In this document: piece after piece, positions 4,803-5,724 of the stretch | Position numbering within the stretch: position 1 is the stretch's first letter | How the letters are laid out: each line of letters opens with the position of its first letter | Source: Thermoplasmata archaeon | Lineage (GTDB): Archaea > Thermoplasmatota > E2 > UBA202 > JdFR-43 | Direction: 5' to 3' | NCBI GenBank assembly: GCA_021162305.1 | Contig: JAGGYX010000157.1 | Location: forward strand, 1 to 5,724 | DNA length: 5,724 nt | The notes under the pieces: model-generated | Databases searched by the model: none | What the model was told of the DNA's origin: nothing | The model's input: the letters and a program-made list of their open reading frames with translations, nothing else | Translations under genes and position numbers: made by a program

Positions 4803-4961
4803 TCTAAAAAGCAGCAGGAATCCATTTATGATGAGATATAAGCCAATAAGCCAAGCTATTATTTGAGGAAAAATAATCACCAAAAAACCAAATAGAATCA
4901 TAAGTAATGGCATCGCCACCCCAAATCTGAAGAATGGATAGAAGCGCTGTCTTCCCATCAT
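4791..4961 (-). CDS. small two-helix membrane protein (DUF3096-like), 56 residues
   Basis: An open frame starts at a double ATG (MMGRQRF) and encodes 56 residues: a short basic aromatic N-terminus, then two hydrophobic segments (about 14-31 and 34-54) joined by a Phe-Pro-Gln turn. The pattern of a proline, a glycine, Tyr-Leu-Ile and a further glycine in the second helix (PQIIAWLIGLYLIINGF) resembles the small DUF3096-type membrane proteins, whose function is not known; this match is from memory of the pattern. It fills the gap between DUF89 and the C25 protease that otherwise has no gene, overlaps the 3' end of DUF89 by 12 bases, and starts 26 bases after the protease stop on the same strand, so it may be co-transcribed with it. 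No clear ribosome-binding site or well-spaced TATA box was found. Confidence 0.65.
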   Translation of the reverse strand: MMGRQRFYPFFRFGVAMPLLMILFGFLVIIFPQIIAWLIGLYLIINGFLLLFRLFI

Positions 4962-4964
4962 TTT

Positions 4965-4984
4965 ATCAAAAATAAAAAGGGGAA
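4965..4984 (-). terminator. T-rich tract after the C25 protease gene
   Basis: On the minus strand, between the protease stop and the small membrane protein, the sequence is pyrimidine-rich with two runs of five T separated by one A (CCCCTTTTTATTTTTGAT). This is a plausible archaeal U-tract terminator for the protease, perhaps partial, allowing read-through into the small gene. No hairpin was seen. Confidence 0.35.
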
Positions 4985-4987
4985 AGA

Positions 4988-5722
4988 TTAGCTATATCCG
5001 CCTATCATAAGTGTTGGGTCGCCAAGCAATACCCATTCTTCTATTGTTTTACAATCTATGTTATCTTCTTCTGGTGGATACTTGTTTATATAATTTGTTA
5101 TGGCTGTTCCCCATGTCTCTCCGAGTATATTCTTGCTTTCATTTCCATAAGCTTCGAAAAATCTATCTTCGATATAGCCACCAGAGAATTCAACACAATC
5201 TGGAATGCCATTCTTATTTCTATCTCCTCCAGTATCTCCATAACCCAGACCAGTGTTACCCAGCGTCGCTATAGCTCCCTTTCCAGCCATTTTAACGAAA
5301 TGCCATCCAAAGCATTCGTATGTCGGTTGATAAGTCCACTCATTTTTCTGGAAATCAAGCAGGCTTATGTTGAACTCGCTATTATGACAGCCGCCTATGA
5401 CAACGACAGGATACATTCCCTTATTATTCATTAAGTCCATATTGTATGTCATCAATCCATTTACCCATGGGTCATTGTGGGAAGCATGTCCTTGGAAATG
5501 GGTTGCCCATGCTGTCGGGCTTCCATGACCATCCATGCAAACGAAGCCGAAGCCAGTGTTAAGATTTTGTATAACATTTATCCATGCCAGCCTGCCCGCC
5601 ATCTCGTTGTCCATTCCAAACAATGGGAGTGTGCCGTCAGAAACGAATAGACTAACTTTTTCGAAGCCCAAGTCCTGCATATGATGTTCATAGAACCATA
5701 GTGTGGATATCTCTCCCTCACA
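4988..5722 (-). CDS. gingipain-like cysteine protease, peptidase family C25 (5' end beyond the window)
   Basis: C-terminal 244 residues of a family C25 (clan CD) cysteine endopeptidase; the frame is open to the window edge, so the N-terminus, any signal peptide and any propeptide are missing. Counting from the first visible in-frame Met (5680), the catalytic pair is His52 in CMDGHGS and Cys98 in VIGGCHN, preceded by the family's AGRLAWINVIQNL helix; after it come GAIATLGNTGLGYGD and the family-typical ending WVLLGDPTLMIGG. DRNKNGIPD (153-161) matches a short D-x-N-x-N-G-x-x-D calcium loop. Relatives are secreted and cleave proteins after basic residues, but specificity here cannot be read. 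The protein stops soon after LLGDP, so no C-terminal sorting domain is present. The downstream small membrane protein lies on the same strand. Confidence 0.88.
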   Translation of the reverse strand, partial: CEGEISTLWFYEHHMQDLGFEKVSLFVSDGTLPLFGMDNEMAGRLAWINVIQNLNTGFGFVCMDGHGSPTAWATHFQGHASHNDPWVNGLMTYNMDLMNNKGMYPVVVIGGCHNSEFNISLLDFQKNEWTYQPTYECFGWHFVKMAGKGAIATLGNTGLGYGDTGGDRNKNGIPDCVEFSGGYIEDRFFEAYGNESKNILGETWGTAITNYINKYPPEEDNIDCKTIEEWVLLGDPTLMIGGYS

Positions 5723-5724
5723 TA

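Noticed and set aside
5011..5274. Plus-strand frame opposite the C25 protease
   Set aside because: Antisense shadow of conserved protease sequence, with no promoter or ribosome-binding site.
1..5724. CRISPR array, insertion sequence, integrase or long repeat
   Set aside because: No spaced direct repeats, terminal inverted repeats or transposase/integrase motifs were found on either strand.

Overview
The window is AT-rich, gene-dense DNA that reads as archaeal, most likely from a Thermoplasmatota-type or other euryarchaeal lineage; the exact group cannot be fixed from this sequence. The signs are TATA boxes centred about 22-25 nt before start codons that lack Shine-Dalgarno sites (leaderless genes), a DUF89 protein of the stand-alone COG1578 type, and PKD/caspase-like and gingipain-like (C25) proteases of the kind seen in protein-degrading archaea.

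Layout, left to right. Positions 9-1757 (+) encode a PKD domain protein with a clan CD (caspase-like) protease domain and an EF-hand loop. Positions 1817-2910 (+) hold a two-gene operon: a 2x[4Fe-4S] ferredoxin overlapping (ATGA) a PanE/ApbA ketopantoate reductase. Positions 2856-2971 form a GC-rich island that I read as a minus-strand, two-hairpin H/ACA-type guide RNA; it overlaps the odd C-terminal tail of panE antisense and has its own TATA box at 2991-2998. Positions 3060-3587 (+) encode a six-helix SatP/YaaH (GPR1/FUN34) acetate/succinate transporter. Positions 3566-3889 (-) encode a CKPC thioredoxin, convergent with and overlapping the transporter. Positions 3936-4802 (+) encode a DUF89 metal-dependent phosphatase, divergent from the thioredoxin across a 46-bp gap with one near-symmetric TATA element. 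Positions 4791-4961 (-) encode a 56-residue two-helix membrane protein, followed upstream on the same strand by a C25 gingipain-like protease (4988-5722) that runs off the right edge.

Taken together, the two proteases (extracellular by family precedent) suggest a peptide-using lifestyle. The ferredoxin, acetate transporter, PanE (CoA synthesis) and thioredoxin fit the energy and redox side of such a metabolism, but only the ferredoxin-panE pair is clearly an operon. The most notable item is the candidate guide RNA: two hairpins of the same plan, each with an 8+8 nt internal loop, 14-15 nt from the upper stem to an ANA/ACA box, a kink-loop in the first hairpin, and a G-U wobble that only pairs on the minus strand.
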